A stretch of 64,000 bases of DNA from Xestospongia bergquistia (lineage: Eukaryota > Porifera > Demospongiae > Haplosclerida > Petrosiidae). The notes below the pieces were generated by a model, which was not told where the DNA came from, did no database searches, and saw nothing but the letters and a program-made list of their open reading frames with translations. This document shows, one piece after another, positions 60,501 through 64,000 of the stretch. The DNA lies in the NCBI GenBank assembly GCA_963965975.1, contig OZ014421.1, positions 3,647,001 through 3,711,000 of the forward strand. Reading direction: 5' to 3'. How positions within the stretch are numbered: the stretch's first letter is position 1; each line of letters opens with the position of its first letter. The position numbers and the translations under genes were made by a program.

Positions 60501-63500
60501 ACCTTCTAATGTCTTCAATTTAAAGACTTTGTAGCGTTAATGCAAACTAACTTACTAAACTGTTAATAGCTGTTTATTTAGTTAGTGCCATAAAGTCCTT
60601 TAGACTGAGCAGTTTACTTTATAAACTTCTCTCAATAGTCTAAACCTTCTAAAGTCTTTAACTTAAAGACTTTAGAGCGTTAAAACAAACTAACTTACTA
60701 AACTGTTAATAGCTGTTTATTTAGTTACTGCCATAAAGTCCATTAGACTTAGTAGTTTACTTTATAAACTTCTCTCAATAGTCTAAATCTTCTAAAGCCT
60801 TTAACTTAAAGACTTTGGAGCGTTAATGCAAACTAACTTACTAAACTGTTAATAGCTGTTTATTTAGTTAGCGCCATAAAGTCCTTTAGACTGAGCAGTT
60901 TACTTTATAAACTTCTCTCAATAGTCTAAACCTTCTAAAGTCTTTAACTTAAAGACTTGAAAGTGTTAATGCAAACTAACTTACTAAACAGTTAATAGCT
61001 GTTTATTTAGTTAGTGCCATAAAGTCCTTTAGACTGAGTGCTTTACTTTATAAACTTCTCTCAATAGTCTAAACCTTCTAAAGTCTTTAACTTAAAGACT
61101 TTAGAGCGTTAATGCAAACTAACTTACTAAACTGTTAATAGCTGTTTATTTAGTTAGTGCCGTAAAGTCCTTTAGACTGAGCAGTTTACTTTATAAACTT
61201 CTCTCAATAGTCTACACCTTCTAAAGTCTTTAACTTCAAGACTTTACAGCGATAATGCAAACTAACTTACTAAACTGTTAATAGCTGTTTATTTAGTTAG
61301 TGCCATAAAGTCCTTTAGACTGAGCAGTTTACTTTATAAACGTCTCTCAATAGTCTAAACCTTCTAAAGTCTTTAACTTAAAGACTTTAGAGCGTTAATG
61401 CAAACTACCTTACTAAACTGTTAATAGCTGTTTATTTAGTTAGTGCCATAAAGTCCTGTAGACTGAGCAGTTAACATTATAAACTTCTCTCAATAGTCTT
61501 AACCTTCTAAAGTCTTTAACTTAAAGACTTTAAAGCGTTAACCCAAACTAACTTACTAAACTGTTAATAGCTGTTTATTTAGTTAGTGCCATAAAGTCGT
61601 TTAGACTGAGCAGTTTACTTTATAAAATTGTCTCAAAAGACTAAACCTTCTAAAGTCTTTAACTTAAAGACTTTAGAGCGTTAATGCAAACTAACATACT
61701 AAACTGTTAATAACTGTTTATTTAGTTAGTGCCATAATGTCCTTTAGTCTGAGCAGTTTACATTATAAACTTCTCTCAATAGTCTAAACCTTCTAAAGTC
61801 TTTAACTTATGGACATTCGAGCGTTAATGTATACTAACTTATTAAACTGTTAATAGCTGTTTATTTAGTTAGTGCCATAAAGTCCTTTAGACTGAGCAGT
61901 TTACTTTATAAACTTCTCTCAATAGTCTAAACCTTCTAAAGTCTTTAACTTAAAGACTTTAGAAAGTTAATGCAAACTAACATACCAAACTGTTAATAGC
62001 TGTTTATTTAGTTAGTGCCATAAAGTCCTTTAGACTGAGCAGTTTACTTTATAAACTTCTCTCAATAGTCTAAACCTTCTAAACTCTTTAACTTAAAGAC
62101 TTTAGAGCGTTAATGCAAACTAACTTACTAAACTGTTAATAGATGTTTATTTAGTTAGTGCCATAAAGTCCTTTAGACTGAGCAGTATACTTTATTAACG
62201 TCTCTCAATAGTCTAAACCCTCCAAAGTCTTTAACTTAAAGACTTTAGAGCGTTAATGCAAACTAACTTACTAAACAGTTAATAGCTGTTTATTTAGTTA
62301 GTGCCATAAAGTCCTTTAGACTGAGTAGTTTACTTTATAAATATCTCTCAATAGTCTAAACCATTTAAAGTTCTTAAAGACTTCAGAGCGTTAATGCAAA
62401 CTACCTTACTAAACTGTTAATAGCTGTTTATTTAGTTAGTGCCATAAAGTCCTTTAGACTGAGCAGTTTACTTTATAAACATCTCTCAATAGTCTAAATC
62501 TTCTAAAGTCTTTAACTTAAAGACTTTAGAGCGTTAATGTTAGCTAACTGACTAAACTGTTAATGGCTGTTTATTTAGTTAGTGCCATAAAGTACTTTAG
62601 ACTGAGTAGTTTACTTTATGAACTTCTCTCAATAGTCTAAACCATTTAAAGTCCTTAACTTAAAGACTTTAGAGCGTTAATGCAAACTAACTTACTAAAC
62701 TGCTAATAGCTGTTTATTTAGTTAGTGTCATAAAGTCCTTTAGACTGAGCAGTTTACTTTATAAACTTCTCTCAATAGTCTAAACCTTCTAAAGTCTTTA
62801 ACTTAATGACTTTGGAGCGTTAATGCAAACAAACTTACTAAACTGTTAATAGCTGTTTATTTAGTTAGTGCCATAAAGACCTTTAGATTGAGTAGTTTAC
62901 TTTATAAACTTCTCTCAATAGTCTAAACCTTCTAAAGTCTTTAACTTAAAGACTTTGTAGCGTTAATGCAAACTAACTTACTAAACTGTTAATAGCTGTT
63001 TATTTAGTTAGGGCCATAAAGTCCTTTAGACTGAGCAGTTTACTTTATAAACTTCTCTGAATAGTCTAAACCTTCTAAAGTCTTTAACTTGAAGACTTTA
63101 GAGCGTTAATGCAAACTAACTTACTAAACTGTGAATAGCTGTTTATTTAGTTAGTGCCATAAAGTCCTTTAGACTGAGCAGTTTACTTTATAAACTTCTC
63201 TCAATAGTCTAAACCTTCTAAAGTCTTTAACTTAAAGACTTTGGAGCGTTAATGCAAACTAACTTACTAAACTGTTAATAGCTGTTTATTTAGTTAGTGC
63301 CATAAAGTCCTTTAGACTGAACAGTTTACTTTATAAACTTCTCTCAATAGTCTAAACCTTCTAAAGTCTTTAACTTAAAGACTTTGGAGCGTTAATGCAA
63401 ACTAACTTACTAAACTGTTAATAGCTGTTTATTTAGTTAGTGCCATAAAGTCCTTTAGACTGAGTAGTTTACTTTAGAAACATCTCTCAATAGTCTAAAC

Positions 63501-64000
63501 CTTCTAAAGTCTTTAATTTAATGACTTTGGAGCGTTAATGCAAACTAACTTACTAAACTGTTAATAGCTGTTTATTTAGTTATTGCCATAAAGTCCTTTA
63601 GACTGAGCAGTTAACATTATAAACTTCTCTCAATAGTCTAAACCTTCTAAAGTCTTTAACTTAAAGACTTTAAAGCGTCAATGCAAACTAACTTACTAAA
63701 CTGTTAATAGCTGTTTATTTAGTTAGTGCCATAAAGTCCTTTAGACTTAGTAGTTTACTTTATAAACTTCTCTCAATAGTCTAAACCTTCTAAAGTCTTT
63801 AACTTAAAGACTTTGGAGCGTTAATGTAAACTAACTTATTAAACTGTTAATAGCTGTTTATTTAGTTAGTGCCATAAAGTCCTTTAGACTGAGCAGTTTA
63901 CTTTATAAACTTCTCTCAATAGTCTAAACCTTCTAAAGTCGTTAACTTCAAGACTTCAGAAAGTTAATGCAATCTAACATACCGAACTGTTAATAGCTGT

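Larger units (their letters stand above)
39971..64000 (+). repeat. Main 143-bp satellite array, segment 3, running off the window
   Basis: About 168 forward monomers, in phase with segment 2 once the TTAA element is removed. The array is still regular at the window end, so its right border is not seen. Monomers with TATATAGTTAG recur at about 41.03, 42.46, 43.60, 47.95, 52.57, 55.01, 56.29 and 58.43 kb. They are usually followed within a few units by GCAATAAAG or CAAAAGACTAA, ATAATGTCCTTTA and TGTATACTAACTTATT monomers. They mark repeated higher-order blocks of varying length. No open frame of 60 codons occurs. Confidence 0.97.

Noticed and set aside
5977..64000. CRISPR array
   Set aside because: The repetition is a continuous 143-bp unit with no unique spacers between short repeats, and the context is eukaryotic.
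5977..64000. Telomeric, ribosomal RNA or tRNA sequence
   Set aside because: No TTAGGG-type short tandem repeats, no rRNA-like conserved blocks and no tRNA A/B boxes with a clover-leaf were seen.
5977..64000. CENP-B box in the satellite monomer
   Set aside because: The majority unit has no TTCG...CGGG pattern; its only CpG is in GAGCGTTAA.

Overview
This 64 kb window is almost entirely satellite DNA from an AT-rich eukaryotic genome. No intact gene was found. The evidence for a eukaryote is an intron-containing, decayed piggyBac-type transposase with GT-AG splice signals, non-autonomous DNA transposons with TTAA and TA target duplications, and about 58 kb of tandem 143-bp monomers of about 30% G+C. 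An invertebrate animal is my best guess, but the sequence does not fix the species.

Layout. (1) 1-2545 is unique flank. It holds a piggyBac/PGBD transposase pseudogene on the minus strand (168-2063), readable from an acidic N-terminus to a C-terminal Cys/His segment. It carries stops, frameshifts, a changed second catalytic position and a recognisable 131-bp intron. AT-rich DNA with degenerate short repeats follows. (2) About 2545-2922 is the eroded edge of the satellite, with a small fold-back. (3) 2923-5010 holds about 15 monomers in reverse orientation, from a diverged subfamily, including a tandem 3-mer duplication. (4) At about 5001-5030 the array flips orientation at the remains of a palindrome. 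(5) 5028 to the window end is the forward array of roughly 400 monomers, interrupted by three short DNA transposons: a 793-bp TA-target element (5182-5974), a 654-bp TTAA element (22493-23146) and a 678-bp TTAA element (39293-39970). The last one keeps a broken N-terminal piece of a transposase resembling the flank pseudogene.

The forward array has higher-order structure. Multimeric blocks are duplicated in tandem: about 31 and 29 monomers at 9.3-17.8 kb, 15 monomers at 24.5-28.8 kb, a 7-monomer spacing at 36.4-38.4 kb, 8 monomers at 42.3-44.6 kb, and a 4.1/4.6 kb block at 45.5-54.2 kb. Some blocks carry diagnostic shortened monomers of 98 or 135 bp. Each full monomer contains a 29-bp odd-centred palindrome with 14-bp arms. 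Both TTAA elements inserted in the same TTAA inside this palindrome. The array has no coding capacity. Its scale and regularity fit a centromeric or other heterochromatic satellite, but nothing in the sequence alone proves that role.
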